NCBI RefSeq assembly: GCF_002868735.1
Contig: NZ_CP025611.1
Location: 1,978,501 to 2,042,500, forward strand
Source: Niveispirillum cyanobacteriorum
Lineage (GTDB): Bacteria > Pseudomonadota > Alphaproteobacteria > Azospirillales > Azospirillaceae
Reading direction: 5' to 3'
Length of the DNA: 64,000 nucleotides
The translations under genes were made by a program, and so were the position numbers. This document shows, one piece after another, positions 45,601-53,606 of the stretch (its first letter is position 1; every line of letters starts with the position of its first letter). The notes under the pieces were generated by a model. It made no database searches, was not told the origin of the DNA, and saw nothing but the letters and a program-made list of their open reading frames with translations.

Positions 45601-47530
45601 AGGTCAGGCCATTGCGGGCGAGCTTCTGCCCATCCGGGGCCACGGCCAGGACATCGATGGCCACCGTCGCCCCTTCCGGCACGGCATCACCGCTGAAATT
45701 GGGCTTCAGACCCAGCGCGAAGGGCTGGAATTCCACCGGCAGGACCAGTTCCTTATCGACCGAGCGGCCACCGACATCATGCAGGGTGGCGCGCAGCACC
45801 GCCTCCAGCCGACGGCTGGTATCGGGCAGCTTACCCAGGTCGAAGGTCAGAACAGCCTTGCCATCGGCACCCGTGGTAAAGCCGGGCAGTGCCCGCCTTT
45901 CCGGGGCCAGGCTTTGCTGCGCCAGACCGAAACGGTACCCGTCCAGGCCGGCGCGTGGCTTGTCGGTAGGCCGCAGGGTCAGCGTGATCTCACCCGGCAG
46001 CAAACCGGCAGCCCCGCCAGTCAGGTAACGGGCGTCAACCGTCAGCCCGACCTTGCCATCGGCACCGATACGGGCACGGTCGGCAGTCAGGTCGAATCCG
46101 ACGCGGGCAGGGGCGACCTCCCCCACATTGAACCGCGTCTGGCCCACCGGCGGGCCATTGGGGTCCAGATGCGCCGTCGCCGTCCAGCGGCCCGACGGCG
46201 CGTTGGCGGGCAGTTCCACACGCCAGACATGGGCACCGGCCCCGCCATCATCGACCAGCCGGCGCTCCACCTCCAGCCCATCCGGGCGCACCACCTTGAA
46301 GGTCAGCTTCTGTCCCGGCAGCGCCTTTGCATCCGCGTCGCGCAGCAGCGCCGTCAGCCAGACCGGATCACCGGGTCGATAGGCCCCACGCTCAGGAAAC
46401 AGATAGGCATCGGCATTGCCGGTCAGCAGACGGCCGCCGTCACCCTTGCCGATCAGTTCCACTGCTGGCGCACCGAAATCAAGCAGGGAAAAGCCGCCAT
46501 CGGGTGTGGAGGCGAACAGGGCCTGAGGAGCGGCCTCATTGGCGCCCCCCACCTGGGCCCCATCGAATCGGGCCAGACCATCGGCACCGGTGACCGCCCG
46601 GCCCAGTTCCCGCTTGTCGCGGGCCACCAGACGCAGCTCAACACCAGCCTGCGGCTTGGCCGACGACAGGCTGCGCGCGAAGACATACAGGCCGTTGCCG
46701 GCCTTGAAGCTAGTCAGGCCCAGGTCGGAAACGACGAACCATTGCGTGGCACGCTTGTCCCAGGCCTGGAAGGACAGGGCAGCATCCTCTGCCACCGCGA
46801 CGTAGACGCCGGGGGCCAGATCACCGATCACGGCATCAATGGGAAAGGCGATCTGGGCGGCCTTGTTCCGCTCACCCCCGATGGCCATCTCCCCGCGCCA
46901 GACCTTCTCCCCCTTCTGGTCCAGGACATCGCCGATCTCGAACTCGGTCATGGTCTGGTTGGAGCGGCCATAATAAAGCTGCTCCACCAGGGCACGGTCA
47001 TTCAGGCGCAGCACCGTCAGGCGCGCCCGTTCCACATTTACACCGCGCAGGGGCAATCCCTCTGCATCCACGCGCGGCAGGATGTAGCCCTGGCCCCGGA
47101 AGGACAGGCTGGGCTTGCGATCGGGCACGGCCAGATCACGGCTGATGGCGTCGCTCAACTTTTCCTTGGCACCCGCCGCCGGCAGGCCGGCATTGATGGT
47201 CACGGCATAGCGCTGGCCATGTTTCAGGCCGTCCAGGCACAGGCTTTGGTCGCGTACCGCGATGGACACACCCTGCGCCGGCTCCACCGTCACGAACCGC
47301 GTCAGTTCATTGCTGCGGCCACGCGGGCGCGGCAGGGGGCGGGAGAAGGCGAAACAGGCCTGCGGTTTATCCCGCTCGGCGGCGATTTCCACCCCCGTCA
47401 GCTCAAACGGGCGCGTCTCTGGCCCGGCCTTTGGCGGGGCGGCGGGTGGCGGCGCCCCCTCCTGCGCGGCAAGAGCGGCGGGCGCCAGGAGAAGACCCGT
47501 GGCGAACAGCAGTGCGGGAATGCGCGGCAT
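42689..47530 (-). CDS. Bacterial alpha-2-macroglobulin family protein lacking the thioester motif
   Basis: The 1613-residue exported protein (signal peptide 1-22, ending ALAA) has the repeated macroglobulin beta domains: bait-region-side motifs YLFPERGAYRPGDPVWLTAL and VYDPATGI-like turns, then a C-terminal alpha/alpha toroid (about 1150-1420). At the place where thioester members have YGCxEQ, near residue 1150, this protein reads FGSADQ, so no Cys-Gln thioester can form. It should trap proteases in the periplasm without covalent capture. No pbpC follows, unlike many loci. ATGs at 47563 and farther upstream are alternative starts. Confidence 0.88.
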   Translation of the reverse strand: MPRIPALLFATGLLLAPAALAAQEGAPPPAAPPKAGPETRPFELTGVEIAAERDKPQACFAFSRPLPRPRGRSNELTRFVTVEPAQGVSIAVRDQSLCLDGLKHGQRYAVTINAGLPAAGAKEKLSDAISRDLAVPDRKPSLSFRGQGYILPRVDAEGLPLRGVNVERARLTVLRLNDRALVEQLYYGRSNQTMTEFEIGDVLDQKGEKVWRGEMAIGGERNKAAQIAFPIDAVIGDLAPGVYVAVAEDAALSFQAWDKRATQWFVVSDLGLTSFKAGNGLYVFARSLSSAKPQAGVELRLVARDKRELGRAVTGADGLARFDGAQVGGANEAAPQALFASTPDGGFSLLDFGAPAVELIGKGDGGRLLTGNADAYLFPERGAYRPGDPVWLTALLRDADAKALPGQKLTFKVVRPDGLEVERRLVDDGGAGAHVWRVELPANAPSGRWTATAHLDPNGPPVGQTRFNVGEVAPARVGFDLTADRARIGADGKVGLTVDARYLTGGAAGLLPGEITLTLRPTDKPRAGLDGYRFGLAQQSLAPERRALPGFTTGADGKAVLTFDLGKLPDTSRRLEAVLRATLHDVGGRSVDKELVLPVEFQPFALGLKPNFSGDAVPEGATVAIDVLAVAPDGQKLARNGLTWDLFEEEYDYEWYAADGRWEYRTIVKDRRLTGGSINVAAGQPATIEEQVRAGRYRLEVFDPATGIASSVRFSAGWWVSAKLVDTPDAVEVKVQEPLHKPGQKVRVFVRPPYAGTVAIALADRAIRHTLVSEIGTEGAFVELPLPEDITAGAYVLATSFAPADAGNRTPPRRALGMGWVAVDPADRSLSVAIAEQPAVHPRGSVKLPVTVTGAEPGSTIRLLVTAVDESVARLPETQTVDPVGWFLGKRRLAVELRDVYGRLVNPDNTAAPAPANGGDKEKGGTRITTAPRSGPVTALHSGVVTVGADGKAEVNLVLPDMAGRLSLTAVAWSDAKVGVGKGALDVRDDIATDMTLPGFLAPGDRARIALNLENVSGPVRGAYKVSLTAEGPVKLEGGKAETSFQALARGRKLSIDRTLVAGDPGYGVLVVNVTGPEGYSLTRRFPLNIRPAHAVAATQVRGQIAPGQTASLSVPKPDGAIAGASWKLAMASTHDTLDALTHLLLIDARPFGSADQIASRLLPLPGANDWQKALGLPADEKLKAKADDLVERLIGRQRADGAFSLWSHEGPADPWLTAFALDVLTRAREAGFTVPEDGYRRGMDWLVRSIGNSWVEDAELPARAYALYVAARARAIDATPVRFFQETFQARVPTRLARAQIAAAFAILGDGQRAGDILSRLDDPLPGVAGVRDFGSPLRDRAATLALLIAASADPARIQAEENALAGMLRDPALVATQERAWLLLAAQALATRGPALNLTVDGQAVTGNNGPLLRALADGASLSIANKGDAPVRTLTTIAGILSTPDKAEATGGLTLTRQFKDGKGRPANLKNIRAGDLLVVVLEGKAEQPLTGPLLLIDPLPAGLVVENVRLAGSAQLGDLSWLGTLSEAALVEFRDDRFVAALDGMPDSGNFRLVYLARAVTQGNFTLPSARLDDLIDGSRYARTAAGTLTVLPPAPVAAPAAEAVPPAP

Positions 47531-47749
47531 ATTGATCGGAATGCGGATGACGGGAGGGAACATGCATAGCATGAAACGCCGGGAATATGGCGTCACAACG
47601 GCCAGAGGACGCTGTTTTCAGGCAGTTTGCAACAAGGTCGTTGGCATGACGCCATTCCGCAAGCGCACGATGCGGGGTTTCATTGCCTGATCCCCGCCAT
47701 CATGTTAGCGCCATGCTGGACAAACCATGTTCCGCACCCCAGAGGTCCC

Positions 47750-49159
47750 ATGACAGATGCCGATGACAGTCAGGTACCGCAGCGCCGCGTGCCACAGCTG
47801 GACTGGCCCCGGCTGATCCTCTGGCTGGGTGGATTCGCTCTGCTGGGGCCGGCGCTGTGGAACGGCTTTCCCATCGTGTTCTTCGACACGGCCGGGTACA
47901 TCAAGCGTGTGCTGGACTGGGATCTGGAACCGGGCCGGTCCTTCTTCTATGGCCTGTTCCTCTATGTCACGTCCGGCGGCTGGTTCAGTTTCTGGGGGCC
48001 GATCCTGGCGCAGGCAGGGGCGACGCTCTGGCTGATCCATCTGCTGCTGCGCGCGCATGGAATCGGATTCCGGGATTGGCCGTTGCGGCAGGTGACGGGG
48101 GCGGTCGCCATCGGCCTGGCGGCCCTGACGGGCGTGTCCTGGTATGTGGCGCAGGTGATGCCGGATATCCTGCTGCCGCTGCTGGTCCTCTGTTTCTGGC
48201 TGCTATCTTTTCGCTGGGACGATCTGGACTGGGCGGAGCGTTTGGGCGTGGCGGTCATCGGCCTGCTGGCCTTGATGTCACATATGTCCTCCATGGCGCT
48301 GGCCGGTGGGCTGGTCCTGACCATCGCAGCGGCCAAGGGGCTGGACCGCTGGCGGGGCTGGGGCCTGTCACCGCGTGTCTGGCCGGCGGCGGTCCTGCTG
48401 GTCTTGTCGGTCGTGGCCATGCCGACCCTGCATATGGCGCTGATCGGCAAGCCGGGCTTCACGCCGGGTGGGCCCGTCTTCATCTTCGGGCGGCTGGTGC
48501 AGGATGGGCTGGCCCAGCGTTACCTGAGCGACCATTGCCCTGATCCGACCATTAAGCTGTGTGCCTTTAAGGACAATCTGCCCGCCACCGCCGATGATTT
48601 CATTTGGCATAAGGACAGCCCATTCGTGGCCATCGGCGGCTGGGACAGTGCCTCACCGGAGCTGTCGCGGCTGGTCGGTGGTATCGTCAGCGCCTATCCC
48701 GGCGCCTTCCTGTCAACGGCGCTGGTCGCCACCAAGGATCAGGTACTGATGGTCCAGACGGGTGACGGGCTGGATGAGTGGCAGGAGGTGACACGCTGGA
48801 TCTTCCGCGCCTTCATGGCCGATGGCATGCATCAGGCCTTTGCCGGGGCCAAGCAGCAGCGGCAGAAGACGACGCAGGACCTATTCGATGCGCTGAACCT
48901 GATCCATGTGCCGGTGGCGCATCTGTCGGGACTGGGCCTGATCCTGGTGGCCGTCTGGGGCTTTCGCACCGGTCGGCGCGATCTGTCGGCGCTGGCCCTG
49001 TTCGTCCTGATCGCGCTAATCGGCAATGCCTTCATCAATGGTGCCCTGTCCAACCCGCATGACCGGTATCAAAGCCGCATCGTCTGGCTGGCGACCCTGG
49101 TGGTGGGGCTGGCGGCGTTGCGGGCCGTCACGCCGCCACGGTCAGGGGCGGCAGGCTGA
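47750..49159 (+). CDS. Polytopic membrane protein, possibly GT-C-like
   Basis: The 469-residue protein has about ten hydrophobic helices. The first periplasmic loop carries FDTAGYIKRVLDWDLEPGRSF, an acidic loop right after helix 1 as seen in GT-C glycosyltransferases. A soluble-looking central part (about 245-380) contains two Cys (DHCPDPTIKLCAFKDNLP) and tolerates no family assignment. Function is unknown. The ATG at 47750 follows AGAGGTCC. It overlaps the convergent LysR gene by 32 bases at the 3' end. Confidence 0.7.
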   Translation: MTDADDSQVPQRRVPQLDWPRLILWLGGFALLGPALWNGFPIVFFDTAGYIKRVLDWDLEPGRSFFYGLFLYVTSGGWFSFWGPILAQAGATLWLIHLLLRAHGIGFRDWPLRQVTGAVAIGLAALTGVSWYVAQVMPDILLPLLVLCFWLLSFRWDDLDWAERLGVAVIGLLALMSHMSSMALAGGLVLTIAAAKGLDRWRGWGLSPRVWPAAVLLVLSVVAMPTLHMALIGKPGFTPGGPVFIFGRLVQDGLAQRYLSDHCPDPTIKLCAFKDNLPATADDFIWHKDSPFVAIGGWDSASPELSRLVGGIVSAYPGAFLSTALVATKDQVLMVQTGDGLDEWQEVTRWIFRAFMADGMHQAFAGAKQQRQKTTQDLFDALNLIHVPVAHLSGLGLILVAVWGFRTGRRDLSALALFVLIALIGNAFINGALSNPHDRYQSRIVWLATLVVGLAALRAVTPPRSGAAG

Positions 49160-50027
49160 TCGCCTGGATTTCCCGTACCAGGAAATCAATCAGGGGCTGG
49201 ATCGGGCCATCCTTGGCCCGATCCTCCCCAAACACCGCCGTTTCCACCGGGTCCAGTGCTGGGAACCCATCCGCTGGCCCCAGCACCCGCAGACCAGGCA
49301 CCAGGGCGCCTGCACCCAGGCAAGTCACGCCCAGCCCGGCCAGGGCCGCCGCCCGCACCGCCATGAAGGACCCGCTGGCGTAGGTCGTGTGCCAGGGCCG
49401 CCCCGCCCGGTCCAAGGCGGCCACAGCGCGGGTCCGGTAGATGCAGGGATCGGGCAGCAGGCACAGGGGTACCGGCGCATCCCCCGCGTCTGCCCGCCAG
49501 TCGCTGGACGCCACCCAGACCACGGGTTCGCGCCAGAGGAACCGGCCCTGCGGCCCCGTCTCGTTACGCTTGGCGATCACCACATCCAGGCGGCCCTCGG
49601 CAATCTCCTGCACCATATCGCTGCCCAGACCCACACTCACATCCAGGCGGACGCGCGGATGGGCGCGGCGGAACCGGGCCAGCAGCAGGGGCAGATGTTC
49701 GGGCGCGAAATATTCCGCCACCCCGAACCGCACCAGCCCCGCCGCCTCTGGTGCCATCAGGCGCGCCACCGTCTCATCATTCAGGGCCAGCAGACGGCGG
49801 GCATAGGAGAGCAGCAATTCCCCCTCCCCCGTCAGGGTCATGGCCCGGCCTGTGCGGTCAAACAGGCTACGGCCCAGCGTGGCCTCCAGCCGTTTGATCT
49901 TCATGCTGATGGCCGATTGCGTGCGGTGCAGCCGTTCGGCGGCCGCCGTGAAGCCTTCATGGTCGACGATGGCCACAAAGGCCCGCAGCGCATCCATATC
50001 CAGATCGGTCAACCGGCCCACCATCAT
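49128..50027 (-). CDS. LysR-family transcriptional regulator
   Basis: The 299-residue regulator has the LysR winged HTH at 8-65 (MDALRAFVAIVDHEGFTAAA, LHRTQSAISMKIKRLEATLG, LFDRTGR) and a type 2 periplasmic-binding-like effector domain (about 90-290). It is divergent from the oxidoreductase gene at 50138, the classic layout for a LysR and its target. Start codons at 50027 and 50024 both follow AAGGA. The effector is unknown. Confidence 0.93.
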   Translation of the reverse strand: MMVGRLTDLDMDALRAFVAIVDHEGFTAAAERLHRTQSAISMKIKRLEATLGRSLFDRTGRAMTLTGEGELLLSYARRLLALNDETVARLMAPEAAGLVRFGVAEYFAPEHLPLLLARFRRAHPRVRLDVSVGLGSDMVQEIAEGRLDVVIAKRNETGPQGRFLWREPVVWVASSDWRADAGDAPVPLCLLPDPCIYRTRAVAALDRAGRPWHTTYASGSFMAVRAAALAGLGVTCLGAGALVPGLRVLGPADGFPALDPVETAVFGEDRAKDGPIQPLIDFLVREIQAISLPPLTVAA

Positions 50028-50137
50028 CACAATCCTTGATCATTTTCATAAAGATAATTCGTTTCCCTTATTCAAAGGTCAAGCCCATCCTGTTCCCATG
50101 AAACGGGCCGATGGCCCCCAACCCGATGGAGATAATG

Positions 50138-51124
50138 ATGAAGGCGGTCCTGCTGAAGGATTTCGGTGGCGTGGAACATTTGGAACTGGCCGACCTGCCC
50201 ACGCCCGTGGCCGGCCCCGGTCAGGTGCTGGTGAAGATCCACGCGGCCAGCGTGAACCCGGTCGATACCAAGATCCGCAAGAATGGCCGCGCCATTGCCG
50301 CCGACCTGCCCTCCATCCTGGGCTGTGACATGGCCGGCACCGTGGTCGCCCTGGGCGATGGGGTCAGCGGCTTCACCGTCGGGCAGGCCGTTTATGGCTG
50401 CGTCGGTGGGGTAAAGGGGCTTCAGGGCACCTATGCCGAGTATGTGGCCGCCGACGCCAGACTTCTGGCCCCTGCACCCGCCGGCCTGTCGCTGCGGGAT
50501 GCCGCCGCCCTGCCGCTGGTCACCCTGACGGCGTGGGAGGCGTTGGTGGACCGGGCGCGGGTGCAGCCGGGACAGAAGGTGCTGATCCATGGCGGGGCCG
50601 GCGGGGTGGGCCATGTTGCCATCCAGATCGCCAAGATGCAGGGTGCCCATGTCACCACCACCGTTTCGTCCGATGAAAAGGCCGATCTGGCCCGGTCGTT
50701 TGGCGCGGACGAGGTGGTGAACTACAGGACGGAGCCGGTGGAGGCCTATGTCGCGCGCCTGACGGGCGGTCAGGGCTTTGACATCGTGCTGGACGCCACG
50801 GGCGGCAGCGATATCGCCACCAGCTTTGCCGCCGCGCGGTTCAACGGGCAGGTGGTGACCATCGTTGCCGGCTATACCGCCGACCTGTCGCCCATGCATG
50901 GCAAGGGGTTGAGCCTGCATGTTGTCTTCATGCTGCTGCCCATGCTGTACGACCATGGCTTTGCCATCGACCGCGCGCATCAGGGCCGGGTGCTGGCCGA
51001 CCTGTCGGGCAAGCTGCGCCCCCTGGTCGACCCCACCCGCTTTACCCTGGCCGATGTCGGTGCCGCCCATACGCGGCTGGAGGAGGGCAAGGCACAGGGC
51101 AAGCTGGTGATTGACGTTGCCTAA
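50138..51124 (+). CDS. Quinone oxidoreductase-like alcohol dehydrogenase
   Basis: The 328-residue medium-chain reductase has SVNPVDTKIRKNGRA, LGCDMAGTVVALGDGVSGF, the NADPH motif IHGGAGGVGHVAIQIAKMQGA and FGADEVVNYR. The catalytic zinc ligands are absent, as in QOR-like enzymes. It probably reduces quinones or enones under control of the divergent LysR. ATG 50138 is six bases from GGAG and preferred over ATG 50135. Confidence 0.9.
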   Translation: MKAVLLKDFGGVEHLELADLPTPVAGPGQVLVKIHAASVNPVDTKIRKNGRAIAADLPSILGCDMAGTVVALGDGVSGFTVGQAVYGCVGGVKGLQGTYAEYVAADARLLAPAPAGLSLRDAAALPLVTLTAWEALVDRARVQPGQKVLIHGGAGGVGHVAIQIAKMQGAHVTTTVSSDEKADLARSFGADEVVNYRTEPVEAYVARLTGGQGFDIVLDATGGSDIATSFAAARFNGQVVTIVAGYTADLSPMHGKGLSLHVVFMLLPMLYDHGFAIDRAHQGRVLADLSGKLRPLVDPTRFTLADVGAAHTRLEEGKAQGKLVIDVA

Positions 51125-51296
51125 GCCTGCTTCAACAGGGCGCATTGAAACATTGCCCTTGATCCGCCACTTTGTTGCATGAACATTGTTCTCTGGCGAA
51201 GGTTTCGGCCTTCGCCAGCGTATAAGCATGCAGGGGCGGTGCGGCCGGCGGCACGGGAATGATGCCGGTGATAGAATGCGTCAAGGAGCGTAGGTC

Positions 51297-51794
51297 ATGA
51301 AATTCAACCGTCAAACGACCATCCGGGGCCTGATCGCCGCCGGCGCGCTGCTGGGGCTTTCGGCCTGCGCCAATCCGCAGGCCGATCAGGCCGCCTATGC
51401 GCAGCAGGCCTTCGTCGGCATGCCCAAGCAAACCCTGCTGTCCTGCGCCGGCGTGCCGACGCGCAGCGCCAGCGTCGACAATGTCGATTACTACACCTAC
51501 ACGTCGGAACGGCTGGTCACCACCCCGGCCCCCGGCCCGCATTTGGGCTTCGGTTACGGCTATGGCTACCGCCGCCCCTGGTCGCCCTGGGGCTGGGGCG
51601 TCGGCTTTGATGATTACCCCGAAACCGAAACCCGCGACTGCCAGGCCACCTTCACCCTGAAGGACGGCGTGGTGCAGCGCATCGTCTATAACAGCGCCAG
51701 CGACGGCCAGTCCGCCCGCCTGGGCCAATGCTATCGCATCGTCGAAAACTGCCTGGCCCTGATCCCGCAGCAGCAAAGCCAGCAGCCGAAGTAA
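51297..51794 (+). CDS. Predicted outer-membrane lipoprotein with Gly/Tyr-rich segment
   Basis: The 165-residue precursor has a lipobox LSAC with the lipidated Cys at 25. FVGMPKQTLLSCAGVPTR is the helix-strand opening common in SmpA/OmlA-like small lipoproteins. A GFGYGYGYRRPWSPWGWG stretch (about 82-99) is unusual, then three more Cys, two in the C-terminal part (GQCYRIVENC). I do not recognise a specific family. AAGGAGCG precedes the ATG and a strong terminator follows. Confidence 0.75.
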   Translation: MKFNRQTTIRGLIAAGALLGLSACANPQADQAAYAQQAFVGMPKQTLLSCAGVPTRSASVDNVDYYTYTSERLVTTPAPGPHLGFGYGYGYRRPWSPWGWGVGFDDYPETETRDCQATFTLKDGVVQRIVYNSASDGQSARLGQCYRIVENCLALIPQQQSQQPK

Positions 51795-51819
51795 GCGGCG
51801 CGCAGGTTTTACGCAGAAG

Positions 51820-51856
51820 AAAAAAGCCCGGTGGATCGCTCCACCGGGCTTTTTTC
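51820..51856. terminator. Strong bidirectional terminator
   Basis: A 16-bp perfect stem (51820-51835 with 51840-51855, loop TCGC) is flanked by A and T runs: AAAAAAGCCCGG...CCGGGCTTTTTT. It closely matches the terminator at 53520. Confidence 0.95.
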
Positions 51857-52101
51857 ATGGGCCCCACCGGCACCGCCGGGCGGCCCCGTGCAACAGGATG
51901 CAACACAAAACAAGGGTGCGTTTCATCCTTCCCGCGCTTCAGAGTCCGAACGGCGGCAACTCCGAATTGGGAAGGACGGGGTGGTGGCGTTGATGAGCGT
52001 AGTGTAGCAGAAGTGGCCCCGGAAGTCAGCGGTTAGGGTGCGGTGGGGCAGCCCGGGGGATCCATCTCAATCTCTGACCCAGGCTTGGCGACTGCTGGGC
52101 C

Positions 52102-52121
52102 ATGTAGTAACATAGCTACAT
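52102..52121. promoter_or_regulatory. Inverted repeat upstream of the second VapBC pair
   Basis: ATGTAG (52102-52107) and CTACAT (52116-52121) form an inverted repeat with an A+T-rich eight-base centre, 20 bases before the antitoxin ATG. It is a likely autoregulatory operator. Confidence 0.55.
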
Positions 52122-52140
52122 TAAAGGCAGGAGGTGCGCG

Positions 52141-52401
52141 ATGGCCGTTACAACGGTATCCAGCCGGGAATTGAACCAGGATTTAGGCAAGGCGAAGCGC
52201 GCCGCCACGCAAAACCCCGTCATCATCACCGACCGGGGCAAGCCGGCGTTCGTGTTGCTGTCCTATACGGAATATCAGCGTCTGAACGGTGCCGCACCGG
52301 GCCGCAATCTGGTGGAAGCATTGTCCATGCCCGGCCTATCGGAGATCAATTTTGATCCCCCAAAGGCGGACATGCGGTCCCGCCCGGTGGACTTTTCCTG
52401 A
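52141..52401 (+). CDS. Phd/YefM-type antitoxin of the second VapBC pair
   Basis: The 86-residue protein has the Phd/YefM fold: VSSRELNQDLGKAKRAATQNPVIITDRGKPAFVLLSYTEYQ. The C-terminus (about 55-86) should wrap the toxin. AGGAGGTGCGCG precedes the ATG. The stop overlaps the toxin start in TGATG. It is not closely similar to the antitoxin at 19162, so the two pairs are probably independent acquisitions. Confidence 0.92.
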   Translation: MAVTTVSSRELNQDLGKAKRAATQNPVIITDRGKPAFVLLSYTEYQRLNGAAPGRNLVEALSMPGLSEINFDPPKADMRSRPVDFS

Positions 52402-52817
52402 TGTATTTGTTGGACACGAATGTTGTTTCGGAACTGCGCAAACTGGGCGATGGGCGCGCCGATGCCAATGTGACGGCATGGTTGGCGAACCGGGATGCCA
52501 ACAGCTTTTTCATATCCGTGATCACGGTGATGGAACTGGAGATTGGCATCCTGCGTGTTGAACGGCGGGATCAACGACAGGCCAGCCTCCTGCGCCAATG
52601 GGTCGATACGATTGTGCGGCCAGAATTCTCCGCCCGGACCTTACCCATTGATGACGCCATCGCCCTACGCTGCGCCCGACTGCATGTCCCCGACCCCAGA
52701 AGCGACCGCGACGCGCTCATCGCCGCCACAGCACTGCATCATGGCATGTCGGTTGTGACGCGAAACGTTGCGGATTTCACGGCGACGAGGGTTCCGCTGA
52801 TCAATCCTTGGGAATAG
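52401..52817 (+). CDS. PIN-domain toxin (VapC/FitB-like)
   Basis: The 138-residue ribonuclease has MYLLDTNVVSELRK (D5, E11), ITVMELEIGI, the acidic cluster in PDPRSDRDALIAATALHHG, and VVTRNVADF, the complete PIN set. This is the FitB-type subgroup with the DTNVVSE opening. Its start is coupled to the antitoxin stop. It is followed after 27 bases by an unusual nuclease-like gene. Confidence 0.93.
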   Translation: MYLLDTNVVSELRKLGDGRADANVTAWLANRDANSFFISVITVMELEIGILRVERRDQRQASLLRQWVDTIVRPEFSARTLPIDDAIALRCARLHVPDPRSDRDALIAATALHHGMSVVTRNVADFTATRVPLINPWE

Positions 52818-52844
52818 TGGATATCAACGAATGAGAGGCGTCCC

Positions 52845-53432
52845 GTGCGACAACCCGATGAGCAAGCGGATCTTGAGCTAGTTGCCAACTATCTAGCTAC
52901 CCGGAACCTGATAGTTAGCCGGTTCGAGCACGCAGAGACACAGAAGGGTAAAACACCAGACTTTCGTGTAGTTTGCGGGGAGTATTTGGTTGCCTATTGC
53001 GAAGTGAAGTCTCCTCAAGATCCATGGTTGGACGAACTGCTTGATGGTGCCCAACCGGGGGCCATCGTTGGCGGAATGCGGGATGATCCGATATTCAACC
53101 GTCTCTCCCGACACATGGCGAATGCCGCAAAGCAATTCGATGCGGTAAATCCTAAAAGAACCGCGATCAACATTTTGGCTTTTGTTAATCACGATGATGC
53201 ATCGAACTTCGGCGACATACGTGAAATTGTGACAGGCTATTTCCATGCGACTGATGGCACGCGCATTGCTTCGATGCTGGAATTGGCAAATGGACGCTTG
53301 CTTGAGCCAAGGCGTAAAATTGATGCTATTCTTTGGTTTGAAGCCAGTGAAAAGTTATTCGTGGGCGCAATGATAAATGACGCCGAACCGACGCGAGAGC
53401 AACTGATCAGAAACTTATTAAAGTTGCAGTGA
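52845..53432 (+). CDS. Putative PD-(D/E)XK nuclease-fold protein
   Basis: The 195-residue protein is not a member of a family I can name. Its N-terminal third contains TPDF (Asp39), 13 residues later EVK (Glu53, Lys55), preceded by a helix with Glu: the order and spacing of a PD-(D/E)XK nuclease core. The gene is visibly richer in A+T than its neighbours, with codons such as TTA, ATA and AGA that are rare elsewhere here, suggesting recent transfer. The start is GTG with GAGAGGCG upstream. It sits just behind a VapBC pair. Confidence 0.6.
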   Translation: MRQPDEQADLELVANYLATRNLIVSRFEHAETQKGKTPDFRVVCGEYLVAYCEVKSPQDPWLDELLDGAQPGAIVGGMRDDPIFNRLSRHMANAAKQFDAVNPKRTAINILAFVNHDDASNFGDIREIVTGYFHATDGTRIASMLELANGRLLEPRRKIDAILWFEASEKLFVGAMINDAEPTREQLIRNLLKLQ

Positions 53433-53519
53433 GAGCGCGGGCAGAAGGTACTGACTTGCAAGCCATTTATCCCAATCGAGCGACGACGGTCTTTGATTAG
53501 GAACATAGTGCACCCCAAC

Positions 53520-53557
53520 AAAAAAGCCCGGCGGATCGCTCCGCCGGGCTTTTCTTC
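53520..53557. terminator. Strong bidirectional terminator after aconitase
   Basis: AAAAAAGCCCGGCGGA (53520-53535) pairs with TCCGCCGGGCTTTT (53540-53553), loop TCGC. It ends acnA on the minus strand and the nuclease-like gene on the plus strand. Confidence 0.93.
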
Positions 53558-53606
53558 ACTCCACTCCACCGCCGGGTCACCCCGGCGGTAGGCGAAGCAA
53601 CAAACT

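Larger units (their letters stand above)
51795..52140. other. 346-base gap between lipoprotein and VapBC genes
   Basis: The gap holds a strong terminator at its left end and an inverted repeat close to the antitoxin start. Between them (about 51860-52095) I see no convincing gene, RNA or repeat. Confidence 0.5.

Noticed and set aside
44708-47569. A 953-codon open frame antisense to the alpha-2-macroglobulin gene
   Set aside because: It is the complementary shadow of a high-GC gene: it has Gly/Arg/His-rich low-quality sequence with no domain, while the minus frame has clear macroglobulin features.
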